Shown: positions 34,745 to 44,490, counted from the first letter of the stretch. The stretch: 64,000 nucleotides of DNA from an uncultured Cellulosilyticum sp. (GCA_934725855.1 CAKVCL010000005.1:62001-126000); one strand, 5' to 3'. Program-made: numbers and translations. Notes: generated by a model not told the origin, from the sequence alone.

Positions 34745-36193
34745 ATGGAAAGAAAAGTTCATGAAAAGGTGAAGGCATTTATTGAAAAGCATGAGCTTAT
34801 TAATGCAGGAGATGAGTTGGTTTTAGGAGTATCGGGTGGGGCTGATTCTATGATGATGCTTTTTTATTTTTACTCCCATCAAAAGGAATATAATATTACC
34901 TTAAAAGTGGCTCATGTGCATCATGGATTAAGAGAAACTGCTAGGCTGGATGCGAATCTAGTTGAAGCTTTTTGTGCTGAAAAGGGAATAACATTTTTTA
35001 GGCATGATTGCAATATTAAGGCTCTGTCTAAAGAAAGAAAAATATCTGAAGAAGAAGCAGGAAGAGAAGAAAGATACAATTTCTTTATATCATTATTAAA
35101 TGAGAGTGGTAAGATAGTTACAGCACACAATATGAATGACCAAGCAGAAACGATGTTAATGCGCTTTGTACGAGGTACGGATATTAAAGGATTAGCTGGT
35201 ATTCTACCCAAAAGAGATCACATTATTAGACCCCTTCTTTGCTTAACACGTCAAGAAATTGAAGCGTATTGCAAGGAAATGAGGATTCCTTATAGAGATG
35301 ATGAAACCAATTTTCAAACTTTGTATACAAGGAATAAGATCAGATTAGAGTGCATTCCTTATATTAAGGAGCATCTTAATCCGGCTATTATTTCTAACCT
35401 AGGAAGACAAAGTGAACTTTATAGGCAGGAAGATGAATTTCTATCGTTGCATGCGAAGGAACTTTATGACAAATGTGTAGTCTATGTACGCAATGAAATC
35501 CATATTGATTTAGATTTTTTAAAACAACAGCACGTGTATATGCAGAAGAAAGTAATAAGACTTGCTATAGGTGATATGATTGGCTTAAAGGATATATCCA
35601 ATAAGCATATTGACAGTTGCACAGAACTGATCACATTACCAGTGGGAAAAGAAGTCCATTTACCTTTAGGTCTTGTGATGAAGAAAGATTATCATATAAT
35701 GATTCTAAGGATACAGACACAAAGAGATAAGGAAGCTTCAAAAGATCAATCTGATCCCAAAATACAATCCAAAAAAGAGTGGTTACAAAATAGTACTGAG
35801 GCAGACGGAGCATTTTGTATCGATTTAATAGAAGGAAAGCAATACATTAAAGAAGCAGGATTAATGATTGAATTATGTAAAATCTCTGCTAAAAGAATTA
35901 ATCAAAACAATGAAAACATATATACTAAATATATTGATTATGGTAAAATAAAAAGTGGATTGCAAATTCGAACACAAAGAAGTTTGGATTATATCAGGCT
36001 GAAAAGTGGTAGCAAAAAACTTAAAAAACTATTTACTGATGATAAAATTTCTAAAGCAATAAGGGACACAATACCACTAATAGCTGATGGAGACGAAATC
36101 GTATGGGTAATTGGTAATCGATTAAATTATGATTACTATGTTACACAGTATACAGATGAGGTTCTAGAAATTAAAATACTTAAAGAATATTAG
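34745..36193 (+). CDS. tilS: tRNA(Ile)-lysidine synthase
   Basis: 482 residues. It converts C34 of the CAT-anticodon tRNA-Ile to lysidine so that it reads AUA. The N-terminal PP-loop is LGVSGGADSMMMLF, followed by VAHVHHGLRETARLDANLV and TAHNMNDQAETMLMRFVRGT, then the RPLLCLTRQEIEAYC and DDETNFQTLYTRNKIR segments. The central and C-terminal domains (from about 200) are tRNA-binding, ending in the IRTQRSLDYIRLKSGSKKLK module. AAGGAG precedes the ATG. hpt follows after 11 bases. Confidence 0.95.
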   Translation: MERKVHEKVKAFIEKHELINAGDELVLGVSGGADSMMMLFYFYSHQKEYNITLKVAHVHHGLRETARLDANLVEAFCAEKGITFFRHDCNIKALSKERKISEEEAGREERYNFFISLLNESGKIVTAHNMNDQAETMLMRFVRGTDIKGLAGILPKRDHIIRPLLCLTRQEIEAYCKEMRIPYRDDETNFQTLYTRNKIRLECIPYIKEHLNPAIISNLGRQSELYRQEDEFLSLHAKELYDKCVVYVRNEIHIDLDFLKQQHVYMQKKVIRLAIGDMIGLKDISNKHIDSCTELITLPVGKEVHLPLGLVMKKDYHIMILRIQTQRDKEASKDQSDPKIQSKKEWLQNSTEADGAFCIDLIEGKQYIKEAGLMIELCKISAKRINQNNENIYTKYIDYGKIKSGLQIRTQRSLDYIRLKSGSKKLKKLFTDDKISKAIRDTIPLIADGDEIVWVIGNRLNYDYYVTQYTDEVLEIKILKEY

Positions 36194-36204
36194 TAGGGGG
36201 TACT

Positions 36205-36729
36205 ATGTTAAAGTTAGACACACTTATATCAGAAGAAAAATTGCAAGCACGTATTGCTGAATTAGGTGCAGAGATTAGCAAGGACTATGAAGGCAAAGAG
36301 CTTGTTGTATTATGTGTATTAAAAGGTGGTGTTATGTTTATGACAGACCTCGTAAAACATATTGAAGTACCACTAAAAATGGAATTTATGGTTGTATCAA
36401 GCTATGGTGATGCGTATAAAAGCAGTGGGCTTGTAAAAATCCTTAAAGATTTAGATGAGCCTATTGAAGGCAAAAATGTGCTTATTGTGGAAGATATTAT
36501 TGATTCAGGAAGAACACTAAGTTATTTAAAGAAGATGCTTAGTGAAAGAAAACCAGAAAGTCTTAAGATCTGTACACTTCTAGATAAAGAAGAAGAAAGA
36601 GTAACGGATATTGAGGTAGAATATTCAGGTTTTAAAGTAGGAAACGAATTTGTTATTGGATATGGGCTTGATTACAAGCAATATTATAGAAACTTACCTT
36701 ATATTGCTGTAAATAGAGGTAGTATCTAA
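36205..36729 (+). CDS. hpt: Hypoxanthine phosphoribosyltransferase
   Basis: 174 residues, normal size. It makes IMP or GMP from hypoxanthine or guanine and PRPP. The PRPP loop is VLIVEDIIDSGRTLSYL; LVVLCVLKGGVMFMTDL and the flexible VSSYGDAYKSSG loop match the family, as does FVIGYGLDYKQYYRNLPYI at the end. It is placed between tilS and ftsH, as in most Firmicutes. AGGGGG lies six bases before the ATG. Confidence 0.96.
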   Translation: MLKLDTLISEEKLQARIAELGAEISKDYEGKELVVLCVLKGGVMFMTDLVKHIEVPLKMEFMVVSSYGDAYKSSGLVKILKDLDEPIEGKNVLIVEDIIDSGRTLSYLKKMLSERKPESLKICTLLDKEEERVTDIEVEYSGFKVGNEFVIGYGLDYKQYYRNLPYIAVNRGSI

Positions 36730-36750
36730 AAGCAGAGAGGAGGAGTTGTT

Positions 36751-38724
36751 GTGAAAAAGAAATTTAAAGGAACATACATCTATTTGCTATTAGTTGTTGT
36801 TCTGGTATTATTTGTTTTTGGCAGTACAAGTAAAGACTTAAAGCAAAGTACACCTAAAATGAGCTTGTTTGATGTAATGAATAAAATTGAAAATAAAGAG
36901 ATCTCAACGATTGAACAGGTTGTATCTAGCGCTGATGATGGGAAATTTATCGTAACCGATAAAGATGGAAACAGAACAACAGTTAGTGCATCACAAGATG
37001 CATTTAGTGAGTATTTATATAATTTAGCACCTGAGGTGAGAAATTCATTTACCTTTACTAGTAGTGAACCACAAACCAGTTTGTTCTTCCCAATCTTACA
37101 AATTGTACTCATCATAGGAATGTTTATTTTCATTATGATTTTCTTTGTTCAGCAGATGCAAGGAGGCGGAGGCGGCGGAGGTCGTATCATGTCTTTTGGT
37201 AAAAGTAGAGCAAAGATGACGATTGATGATAAAGGTGAAATCACATTAAAAGATGTAGCAGGTCTTGATGAAGAAAAAACAGAAGTAGCAGAAATCGTTG
37301 ATTTTCTTAAAAATCAAAATCGTTATGTTCAAGTTGGTGCTAAAATTCCAAAAGGTGTCTTACTTGTAGGACCTCCAGGAACAGGTAAAACTTTACTTGC
37401 AAAAGCGATTGCTGGTGAAGCTGGCGTACCATTCTTTAGTATTTCAGGTTCAGATTTCGTAGAAATGTTTGTAGGTGTTGGAGCTTCTCGTGTGAGAGAC
37501 TTATTCGAGCAAGCTAAGAAAAATGCACCTTGTATTGTGTTTATTGATGAAATTGATGCTGTAGGCCGTAAGCGTGGTGCTGGTCTTGGTGGTGGGCATG
37601 ATGAAAGAGAACAAACCCTTAACCAATTACTCGTTGAAATGGATGGATTTGGTGTAAATGAAGGGGTTATCGTACTTGCTGCGACAAACCGTTCAGATGT
37701 ACTTGACCCAGCACTTCTTAGACCAGGTCGTTTTGATAGAAAGATTGTGGTTAATAGACCAGATATTACAGGTCGTAAAGCTATTTTGAAGGTTCATTCA
37801 AAAGGTAAACCACTTAATGAGGATATTGATATTGATGTGATTGCAAAATCAACACCAGGATTTACAGGTGCAGATTTAGCAAACTTAATGAATGAAGCGG
37901 CACTTCTTACAGCAAGGCATAATAAACATGCTATTGATATGAATGAAGTACAAAAAGCACTGATTAAGATTACAATGGGAACAGAAAAGAAAAGCCATGT
38001 GATTACAGACAAAGAAAGAAAGCTTACTGCTTATCATGAAGTAGGGCATGCATTACTGGCAGAACTTTTAGATAAGGTAGAACCTGTACACATTGTTTCT
38101 ATTATTCCAGTAGGGCAAGCTGGTGGGTTTACAATGACCCTTTCTAAAGATGATAGTTTCCGCACGAAAGGTGAATTAATACAAAATATTATTATGACAT
38201 TAGGTGGTCGTGCAGCCGAAGAATTAGTACTAGATGATATTACGACAGGGGCATCTGGTGATATTCAGCAAGCTACCCAAATTGCGAGAGAGATGGTTAC
38301 AACTTATGGTATGAGCCGTCTTGGACCAATTAAATACGGCGATGAAGATTCAGAGCCTTTCTTAGGCAGAGATTACAACCATACACGTAATTATGGTGAA
38401 GCACTTGCTACTGAAATTGATAAAGTAGTTGGCGAAATTATAGAAGAAGCATATAAAAAAGCAGTTGCTCTTTTAAAAGAAAACATGGATTTACTTCATA
38501 AAGCTTCTCAAATTTTGATGAAGAAAGAAAAACTTTCTGGTCCAGAATTTAGAGCAATTCTTCGTGGGGAAGAAATTGATGAAGAGCATGTAGCAGACTT
38601 TAATTTATTTGATTCAGTACTTGAAGTAGAACAAAATGAAAAAGCGCAAGAAAGTGAAACTAAAGAGTCAATTAGTGAAGTCAAAGATGATGCTACAGAG
38701 TCAATTAATCTTAATAAAGAATAA
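36751..38724 (+). CDS. ftsH: ATP-dependent zinc metalloprotease FtsH
   Basis: 657 residues. It is a membrane-anchored AAA protease that degrades misfolded membrane and regulatory proteins. Two N-terminal helices (about 8-25 and 110-132) flank a small outer domain, then a poly-glycine linker leads into the AAA module: Walker A GPPGTGKT, Walker [19 protein letters not shown], second region of homology [20 protein letters not shown]. The zinc site is YHEVGHALL (HExxH) with the distal Asp in the protease domain. The acidic C-terminal tail is of normal length. GTG start with GAGGAGGAG upstream. Confidence 0.97.
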   Translation: MKKKFKGTYIYLLLVVVLVLFVFGSTSKDLKQSTPKMSLFDVMNKIENKEISTIEQVVSSADDGKFIVTDKDGNRTTVSASQDAFSEYLYNLAPEVRNSFTFTSSEPQTSLFFPILQIVLIIGMFIFIMIFFVQQMQGGGGGGGRIMSFGKSRAKMTIDDKGEITLKDVAGLDEEKTEVAEIVDFLKNQNRYVQVGAKIPKGVLLVGPPGTGKTLLAKAIAGEAGVPFFSISGSDFVEMFVGVGASRVRDLFEQAKKNAPCIVFIDEIDAVGRKRGAGLGGGHDEREQTLNQLLVEMDGFGVNEGVIVLAATNRSDVLDPALLRPGRFDRKIVVNRPDITGRKAILKVHSKGKPLNEDIDIDVIAKSTPGFTGADLANLMNEAALLTARHNKHAIDMNEVQKALIKITMGTEKKSHVITDKERKLTAYHEVGHALLAELLDKVEPVHIVSIIPVGQAGGFTMTLSKDDSFRTKGELIQNIIMTLGGRAAEELVLDDITTGASGDIQQATQIAREMVTTYGMSRLGPIKYGDEDSEPFLGRDYNHTRNYGEALATEIDKVVGEIIEEAYKKAVALLKENMDLLHKASQILMKKEKLSGPEFRAILRGEEIDEEHVADFNLFDSVLEVEQNEKAQESETKESISEVKDDATESINLNKE

Positions 38725-38761
38725 GTGAGTTTAGTCAAAATGTAATTTGATAGAAATAAGG

Positions 38762-38797
38762 AGAGGTTGTCACGAAGTATAGCGTGCCAACCTCTTT
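38762..38797 (+). terminator. Probable rho-independent terminator
   Basis: AGAGGTTGTCACG / CGTGCCAACCTCT (one internal mismatch) followed by a weak, interrupted T run, after ftsH. Confidence 0.6.
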
Positions 38798-38847
38798 ATA
38801 ATTTTAGCGTGATTGTAACAGATGATGAAAACTGAGGGTGAGGACAG

Positions 38848-39825
38848 ATGAAGGATGAGGTACTAAGCTTTTTAAAAGAAGAAAAGGAATACTGTTCTGG
38901 AGAAGAAATAAGTCAAAGATTAGGTGTGACAAGAGCAGCCGTATGGAAAGCGATCAAAAAACTTCAAGAACAAGGGTATGAAATTGCATCAAGTACAAAG
39001 AAAGGATATAAGCTGATTCATGTACCTAATATAATTACTTCTAGTGAGATTAAAGAAAAGTTAAATACTCAATTTTTAGGACAAAAAATTGAATACAGAA
39101 AAGAAGTAGATTCAACGAATAATTTAGCTAAAGAATTAGCAAGAAAAGGTGCTAGTGAAGGAACTTTAATTGTAGCAGATAAACAAACCAGTGGGAAAGG
39201 GAGATTAGGTCGTAGTTGGGAATCACCCGCAGGAACAGGAATCTGGATGAGTTTGATCTTAAGACCAGATATTTTGCCTCAATATGCGAGTCAATTAACA
39301 CTTGTAGCTGGACTTGGAGTATGTGAAGCAATAAAAAAATCAACAGGGTTAGAAGCCAAGATTAAGTGGCCTAATGATGTAGTGGTCAATGGAAAAAAAG
39401 TGTGCGGTATTTTAACAGAAATGAGTGCAGAGATAGAGAGGATTAATTATGTTGTAGTAGGGATTGGAATTAATGCCAATATGGAAAGCTTTCCAGAGGA
39501 GCTGCCTTATGCTTCATCTTTAAAAATAGAAAGTCAGGAAGAGTGCGTTAGAAGAGATATTATTAAGGATTTTTTGGAGATATTTGAGAGAGATTATAAG
39601 AACTATAAAATTGATATGAATCTAGAATCTATGAGATCTAGATATGAAGAAAATTGCATAACACTTCATAAAAAAGTAAAACTAATAAAACAAGATGAAG
39701 AATGCATAGCAGAAGCTATAGGGATTACTAATTTAGGAACTTTAATGGTAAGATATGAAAATGGTATGCAAGAAGAAGTAATATCAGGCGAAGTATCTGT
39801 AAGGGGGTTATATGGTTACGTATAG
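38848..39825 (+). CDS. birA: Biotin-protein ligase with biotin-operon repressor domain
   Basis: 325 residues. Residues 1-60 are a winged helix-turn-helix (EYCSGEEISQRLGVTRAAVW, KKLQEQGYEI) that lets the biotinyl-AMP form repress biotin genes. The catalytic domain follows: RKEVDSTNNLAKELA, QTSGKGRLGRSWESPAGTGI with the adenylate-binding GRGRxG-like loop, KIKWPNDVVVNGKKVCGIL, and VVGIGINAN. A C-terminal SH3-like domain ends the protein. It attaches biotin to acceptor proteins such as acetyl-CoA or pyruvate carboxylase. No biotin gene lies next to it. GGGTGAGGA lies upstream of the ATG. Confidence 0.95.
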   Translation: MKDEVLSFLKEEKEYCSGEEISQRLGVTRAAVWKAIKKLQEQGYEIASSTKKGYKLIHVPNIITSSEIKEKLNTQFLGQKIEYRKEVDSTNNLAKELARKGASEGTLIVADKQTSGKGRLGRSWESPAGTGIWMSLILRPDILPQYASQLTLVAGLGVCEAIKKSTGLEAKIKWPNDVVVNGKKVCGILTEMSAEIERINYVVVGIGINANMESFPEELPYASSLKIESQEECVRRDIIKDFLEIFERDYKNYKIDMNLESMRSRYEENCITLHKKVKLIKQDEECIAEAIGITNLGTLMVRYENGMQEEVISGEVSVRGLYGYV

Positions 39826-39870
39826 CCTGTGAGGATTAGATTAAAAAGCGAATAAATGATTATAAAGATA

Positions 39871-39904
39871 AGTCCTAAATAGAATGCTACTTAGGGCTAG
39901 GAGG
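39871..39904 (+). promoter_or_regulatory. Leader hairpin abutting a ribosome binding site
   Basis: AGTCCTAA (39871-39878) pairs with TTAGGGCT (39891-39898), and AGGAGG follows immediately. The hairpin could limit access to the site or terminate weakly; it lacks a T run. Confidence 0.4.
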
Positions 39905-39911
39905 AAGAATG

Positions 39912-40355
39912 ATGGAAAGAGAAGTTTTAATTTCAGTATCACCTTATGTACAAAAATATTATATTAATGAAAAATTTAATGATTTACCAGAGGATATAAA
40001 AGAAACATTAAGGGCAAAACTTGCAGTGATTGCAGAGAAAACACGTGCAATCATTTCATTAGGATTTAATGAAAAGGGAGAAATTTTTATTGAGTATAAA
40101 TATGAAGATTTAAGCTATATGGATGAAATCGGTGTAGAGCTACGTATCAAGAAGTTTCAACAAGAAGAAGGCGAACTTCTAAAATCTATTAAAGTATGGT
40201 ATATGATTTATCACACTTCAAATGGAGCCATAGTAAGAGAAGTTGTGATCATGCAAAAAGAAGGAAAAACAAAAGACCAGATTATTGAGTGCTTGCTACA
40301 AAAACATGGAGAGGCTTATAAGGAGTTTATTTCTATTTTACTGGAAGAAGAATAA
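39912..40355 (+). CDS. Conserved hypothetical protein (DUF6145-like)
   Basis: About 147 residues, soluble, mixed alpha/beta, with no signal or membrane segment. Its sequence (VLISVSPYVQKYYINEKFND, VIAEKTRAIISLGFNEKG, YMDEIGVELRIKKFQ) resembles a small uncharacterised family I associate with Lachnospiraceae, often near birA; that family name is from memory and uncertain. Two ATGs are adjacent; the second is 7 bases from AGGAGG and is used here. Function unknown. Confidence 0.65.
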   Translation: MEREVLISVSPYVQKYYINEKFNDLPEDIKETLRAKLAVIAEKTRAIISLGFNEKGEIFIEYKYEDLSYMDEIGVELRIKKFQQEEGELLKSIKVWYMIYHTSNGAIVREVVIMQKEGKTKDQIIECLLQKHGEAYKEFISILLEEE

Positions 40356-40388
40356 AAAATAAGTTGACTATACTAATATGAATTATTG

Positions 40389-40397
40389 TGATATAAT
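40389..40397 (+). promoter_or_regulatory. Extended -10 promoter of the ECF/coaBC operon
   Basis: TGATATAAT is a perfect extended -10. A TTGACT lies upstream at 40364-40369, but at a 22-base spacing, too far for a normal -35. Transcription from here would include the structured leader. Confidence 0.5.
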
Positions 40398-40469
40398 CTA
40401 GTCTGTTAAGTGAGTGCATATTGTATACAAGAAAAACAAAAATTATTTTGTATATAAGGCACTGAAAAT

Positions 40470-40580
40470 ATAAGCGTTGCATCTCGGTTAGGCTATGAAA
40501 GTATCCATGAGATGATATGCGAAGCATTGCATCTTTATAAGCTGTAGGCATAGCCTAAAGCAGAGAGCGATAGCAAGGAG
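40470..40580 (+). promoter_or_regulatory. Structured leader RNA, candidate riboswitch, before the ECF gene
   Basis: Perfect 10-bp arms TTAGGCTATG (40488-40497) and CATAGCCTAA (40549-40558) close a domain that contains two competing pairings. CATCTC (40480-40485) can pair with GAGATG (40509-40514), or GATGATATGC (40511-40520) can pair with GCATTGCATC (40524-40533). The motif GCNTTGCATCT occurs twice. The right-hand arm ends about 18 bases before the AGGAGG of the ECF gene, so translation control is possible. It matches no riboswitch class I can recognise. Confidence 0.5.
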
Positions 40581-40587
40581 GAAAAAA

Positions 40588-41220
40588 ATGAATACAGCAA
40601 AAAAAACAAAGACACTAACTTTACTAGGCGTACTGATTGCCATTCAAGTCGTCTTAACTATGGTGAATGTAGGGCTTATACCGCTTCCGATGATTAAAGC
40701 GACCACCTTACATATTCCAGTCATAGTAGGGGCCGTCTTATTAGGACCAACAGAAGGGATGATATTAGGTGCATCATTTGGAATCTTATCAGTGATTTCC
40801 AATACCATTCAACCAGGACTTACTTCATTTGTGTTTTCGCCATTTGTAACAGTAGGAGAGCAGTCAGGCAATTGGCTGAGTTTAGTGGAAGCTATTTTGC
40901 CACGCGTATTGATAGGACTTACTTCATATTATAGCTTCTATTTAGTTAGTAAAGTAGACAAAACAAAAATTTTTGCATATGCGACTGCAGGCGTTGTAGG
41001 GGCATTAACTAACACCATTTTTGTAATGGGTGGGATTTATGTACTTTTTGGTCAGCAGTATGCCGAGGCAACAAATCATGCAGTGAGTGAATTAATGGGG
41101 ATTATAATGGGCGTAGTAGCTGCAAATGGTGTACCAGAGGCCATTACAGCAGGTATTATTGTACCAGCTATTGTGAAACCATTAAGTATGATTTTTAGAT
41201 TTAACAAACAAGTCGCTTAA
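40588..41220 (+). CDS. ECF transporter S component, predicted pantothenate-type (PanT)
   Basis: 210 residues, with about six transmembrane helices. TLTLLGVLIAIQVVLTMV is the Ala/Leu-rich first helix, followed by IPLPMIKATTLHIPVIVGAV, LGPTEGMILGASFGILSVIS and NTIQPGLTSFVFSPFVTVG, a pattern I associate with PanT-type pantothenate S components. The next two pathway genes, coaBC and (further on) coaX, make coenzyme A from pantothenate, which supports the substrate. Substrate assignment is inference from pattern and context. It needs an EcfA/T energising module that is not in this window. AGGAGG lies 8 bases before the ATG. Confidence 0.82.
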   Translation: MNTAKKTKTLTLLGVLIAIQVVLTMVNVGLIPLPMIKATTLHIPVIVGAVLLGPTEGMILGASFGILSVISNTIQPGLTSFVFSPFVTVGEQSGNWLSLVEAILPRVLIGLTSYYSFYLVSKVDKTKIFAYATAGVVGALTNTIFVMGGIYVLFGQQYAEATNHAVSELMGIIMGVVAANGVPEAITAGIIVPAIVKPLSMIFRFNKQVA

Positions 41221-41249
41221 GGAAAAGTTTAAATAAAGAGGATGAAATC

Positions 41250-42515
41250 ATGAGTAAACATATTGTAATAGGAGTAACAGGGGGCATTGCAGCTTATAAA
41301 ATATTAGATGTTGCAAGTCAGCTTAGAAAACTAGGATATAGCATGAACACCATTATGACACAAAATGCTTGTGAGTTTGTGAAGCCTTTAGCGTTTCAAA
41401 CCATTACAAATAATTATGTTGTTACAGATACCTTTGAAAGACCTTATACATGGGAAGTAGAGCATATTGCGTTGGCAAAAAAAGCAGACCTCATGTTAAT
41501 CGCACCTGCTACAGCCAATATCATTGGAAAAGTGGCAAATGGGATAGCAGACGATATGCTTTCAACGACTATTATGGCAGCAAGGGGCAAAGTGGTTTTT
41601 GCTCCTGCTATGAATACAGCCATGTATGAAAATCCTATTGTTCAGGAAAATATAGCGTATCTTAAAGAAAAGGGATATTTATTTATTAAGCCAGATGCAG
41701 GATGGCTTGCCTGTGGAGACAAAGGAGCAGGAAAGTTGCCTGCTCCTGAGAAAATCGTAGAGTATGTGACAAATCTTGTAGGAAGTGAAGAAGCTTCTGA
41801 CATTCTTGAATCTGATACTCTTAAAGAAGAAAAAACAGAAGCAAATCATAAGAAAGCAGAAAATACAAGAGATTTAGAAGGAAAACATTTCCTAATTACA
41901 GCAGGTCCAACGATTGAAGCCATCGACCCTATGCGTTATATTACCAATCATTCATCAGGGAAAATGGGATATGCTATTGCTGAAGATGCAGCAAGACGTG
42001 GAGCTAAAGTTATTTTAGTATCAGGGCAGACCCATTTGGAATGTCCACCCAATGTAGAACGCATTGATGTGCGTAGTGCAAGAGATATGTATGAAGTCGT
42101 ACACAGGTATTTTGAGTGGGCAGATGTCGTAATTAAAACTGCAGCAGTAGCAGACTATAGACCTAAAGAGATAAGTAACCATAAGATTAAGAAGAATGGG
42201 GAAAATCTTATACTAGAGCTTGTACCAAACCCAGATATTTTAAAGAGCTTAGGAGAACGTAAAACGCATCAAATATTGGTTGGATTTGCGGCAGAAACAC
42301 AGAACGTGATAGAATATGCCAAAGATAAGATCCAAAAGAAGAATTTAGATTTCATTGTAGCCAATAATATTGGCAAAGCAGGCGCTGGATTTAAAGCCGA
42401 TACAAATATTGCTACGATTATTGAAAAGAGTGGTAACATTACTGAATATGAGAAAATGTACAAATCCGAACTTGGCAATGTGATTTTAGATAAGGTAAAG
42501 ACGTATTTTCGTTAA
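41250..42515 (+). CDS. coaBC: Phosphopantothenoylcysteine decarboxylase / phosphopantothenate-cysteine ligase
   Basis: 421 residues, a fused enzyme for two steps of coenzyme A synthesis. The N-terminal flavoprotein decarboxylase CoaC (about 1-185) shows IVIGVTGGIAAYKILDVASQ, the active-site histidine in VEHIALAKKADL, PAMNTAMYENP, and the catalytic cysteine in GWLACGDKGAGKLP. A charged linker (190-210) leads to the CTP-dependent ligase CoaB: LITAGPTIEAIDPMRYITNH, SSGKMGYAIAEDAARRGA, AAVADYRP, and KIKK with the catalytic lysine. It follows the ECF S component by 29 bases. Confidence 0.95.
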   Translation: MSKHIVIGVTGGIAAYKILDVASQLRKLGYSMNTIMTQNACEFVKPLAFQTITNNYVVTDTFERPYTWEVEHIALAKKADLMLIAPATANIIGKVANGIADDMLSTTIMAARGKVVFAPAMNTAMYENPIVQENIAYLKEKGYLFIKPDAGWLACGDKGAGKLPAPEKIVEYVTNLVGSEEASDILESDTLKEEKTEANHKKAENTRDLEGKHFLITAGPTIEAIDPMRYITNHSSGKMGYAIAEDAARRGAKVILVSGQTHLECPPNVERIDVRSARDMYEVVHRYFEWADVVIKTAAVADYRPKEISNHKIKKNGENLILELVPNPDILKSLGERKTHQILVGFAAETQNVIEYAKDKIQKKNLDFIVANNIGKAGAGFKADTNIATIIEKSGNITEYEKMYKSELGNVILDKVKTYFR

Positions 42516-42558
42516 TGCTTTTAAGTCTAAATGAAAACGTCTAAAAGGGCAAAATGTG

Positions 42559-42589
42559 GCAGGTACCTGGAAATAGGTACCTGCTTTTT
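42559..42589 (+). terminator. Rho-independent terminator
   Basis: GCAGGTACCT / AGGTACCTGC, a perfect 10-bp stem with a 6-base loop and TTTTT, after coaBC. Confidence 0.93.
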
Positions 42590-42667
42590 GAAATTAAGAA
42601 TAAGTATAGATAAAGATGCTTATAATTTATTTGCATTAGTACGAAAGAAATGAGGAGAGGCGAAGAG

Positions 42668-43438
42668 ATGTTATTAGCGATAGACATAGGAAATACAAAT
42701 ATTGTAATGGGTGTTATGAATGGAATGGAATTAATTTCTAGCTTTAGATTAACGACTCAAACGCCACGTACATCAGATGAATATGGTATTATGATAGTAG
42801 ACCTTTTAAGACAAAGAGGAGTAGAAGCGAAAGATATTACGGCTGTCATTATCTCTTCTGTAGTACCTGACATTATGTATTCCTTTAGTAATGGACTTAA
42901 AAGATATCTTCATCAAAAGCCTATGATTGTAGGACCAGGACTTAAAACGGGTATTGCAGTTAGAACAGATAACCCAAGAGAAGTAGGGGCAGATCGTATT
43001 GTAAATTGTGTGGCCGCCTATGAATTGTATGGTGGTCCATGTATTGCAATTGATTTTGGAACTTCTACAACATATGATATTGTCAATGGTAAGGGTGAAT
43101 TTATCGGTGGACTTATTACGCCCGGTATTAGGATTTGTGCAGATGCATTATGGCAAAGAGCAGCACAGCTCCCACATATGGAGATTAAGAAAACAAAAGG
43201 CATTTTAGATTGTAAAAATACAGTAAGCAGTATGCAATCTGGATTAGTTTATGGTTATATTGGACAAGTTGAATACATTGTTAATAAAGTAAAAGAAGAA
43301 TTAAAAGCACCTGATTTAAAGGTAGTAGCAACAGGTGGTCTTGGAAAAATTATTCAAGATGGAACGGATGTTATTGAACATTATGATGGCATATTAACCT
43401 TAAAAGGTTTAGCGATGATTTATGAAAAAAATAGATAG
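42668..43438 (+). CDS. coaX: Type III pantothenate kinase
   Basis: 256 residues. It phosphorylates pantothenate, the first step of coenzyme A synthesis, and is the feedback-insensitive type. The acetate-kinase-fold motifs are [16 protein letters not shown] (phosphate 1), [20 protein letters not shown], and [15 protein letters not shown] (phosphate 2), then [32 protein letters not shown] decides this ATG over one six codons upstream. dusB starts 12 bases downstream. Confidence 0.95.
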   Translation: MLLAIDIGNTNIVMGVMNGMELISSFRLTTQTPRTSDEYGIMIVDLLRQRGVEAKDITAVIISSVVPDIMYSFSNGLKRYLHQKPMIVGPGLKTGIAVRTDNPREVGADRIVNCVAAYELYGGPCIAIDFGTSTTYDIVNGKGEFIGGLITPGIRICADALWQRAAQLPHMEIKKTKGILDCKNTVSSMQSGLVYGYIGQVEYIVNKVKEELKAPDLKVVATGGLGKIIQDGTDVIEHYDGILTLKGLAMIYEKNR

Positions 43439-43450
43439 GATGAAAGCAAT

Positions 43451-44458
43451 ATGAGAATAAAGAATATAGAGACGCCTAACAATGTGTTTCTTGCACCAAT
43501 GGCAGGGATTACAGATTATCCGTATCGTATGATCTGTAAAGAATTTGGTGCGGGAATGATGACGACTGAGATGGTCAGTGCAAAAGGGTTACTCTATGAA
43601 AATGTGAAAACAAATGATTTACTTTATGTGGATCCTAAAGAACATCCAATAGGTGCACAACTATTTGGAAGTGATCCTAAAATTCTTAGCGAGATGGCTA
43701 AGAAGGTAGAGGAAACAGAAGTCGATTTTATTGATATCAATATGGGATGTCCTGCACCGAAGATTACTAAAAATGGTGAAGGCTCAGCACTTCTTAAAAA
43801 TCCAGAGCTTATAGGTGAGATTGTTTATGCCGTGAGTCATGCCATTTCAAAGCCATTAACCATAAAAATTCGTAAAGGTTTTGATGATGAGCACATTAAT
43901 GCTGTAGAAGTGGCTAAAATAATTGAAGAGGGCGGCGCAAGCGCACTTGCGCTTCATGGTAGAACAAGGGAGCAATTTTATAGTGGCACTGCAGACTGGG
44001 ATATTATTAAGGAAGTCAAAGAAAATATATCTATTCCACTCATTGGGAATGGGGATATTCGAACACCTGAAGATGCTAAAAGAATGATAGATTATACAGG
44101 CTGTGATGCGGTACTAATTGGTAGAGGCGCACAAGGAAATCCATGGATTTTTAAAAGAACGGTACACTTTCTAGAAACTGGAGAGCTTCTTAAAGAGCCA
44201 AGTTTTGAAGAAAGGGTTGAAGTTATTTTAAAACATGCTAAAATGTTAGAGGCTTATAAAGGTCGTTATGTAGGCATTAGAGAAATGCGTTCTCATCTAA
44301 CAAACTATGTAAGAGGCATACATGGTGCTACAGAGCTTCGTAGATTGATGACCAAAGTAGAAACTTATGATGATATTAAGCGACTACTTGATGAATGCCT
44401 AGAAAGAATGCAGGACTATAAAATGCAACATGAGTTAGAAGCAAACCAAGAGGCATAA
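43451..44458 (+). CDS. dusB: tRNA-dihydrouridine synthase
   Basis: 335 residues. This flavoenzyme reduces uridines in the D-loop of tRNA. The N-terminal TIM barrel carries FLAPMAGITDYPYRMICKEF, IDINMGCPAPKITKNGEGSA with the catalytic cysteine, PLTIKIRKGFDD, LALHGRTREQFYSG and VLIGRGAQGNPWIF for FMN. A helical C-terminal domain ends the protein. coaX-dusB-greA-lysS is a common Firmicute order. The ribosome binding site is weak (AGGATGA), which fits coupling to coaX. Confidence 0.95.
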   Translation: MRIKNIETPNNVFLAPMAGITDYPYRMICKEFGAGMMTTEMVSAKGLLYENVKTNDLLYVDPKEHPIGAQLFGSDPKILSEMAKKVEETEVDFIDINMGCPAPKITKNGEGSALLKNPELIGEIVYAVSHAISKPLTIKIRKGFDDEHINAVEVAKIIEEGGASALALHGRTREQFYSGTADWDIIKEVKENISIPLIGNGDIRTPEDAKRMIDYTGCDAVLIGRGAQGNPWIFKRTVHFLETGELLKEPSFEERVEVILKHAKMLEAYKGRYVGIREMRSHLTNYVRGIHGATELRRLMTKVETYDDIKRLLDECLERMQDYKMQHELEANQEA

Positions 44459-44460
44459 AG

Positions 44461-44490
44461 TTGACAATATCATAACGTGTAAGGTATAAT
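44461..44490 (+). promoter_or_regulatory. Predicted sigma-A promoter of greA (and lysS)
   Basis: Perfect TTGACA and TATAAT hexamers with an 18-base spacer, directly after the dusB stop codon. Confidence 0.8.

Noticed and set aside
40470..40580. THF, TPP or cobalamin riboswitch before the ECF gene
   Set aside because: None of the conserved core strings of these classes is present; only the generic presence of paired TTGCATC elements is reminiscent of the THF class.
43008..43208. Plus-strand frame inside coaX and its minus-strand counterpart
   Set aside because: Both lie wholly within a well-supported gene and lack start signals.
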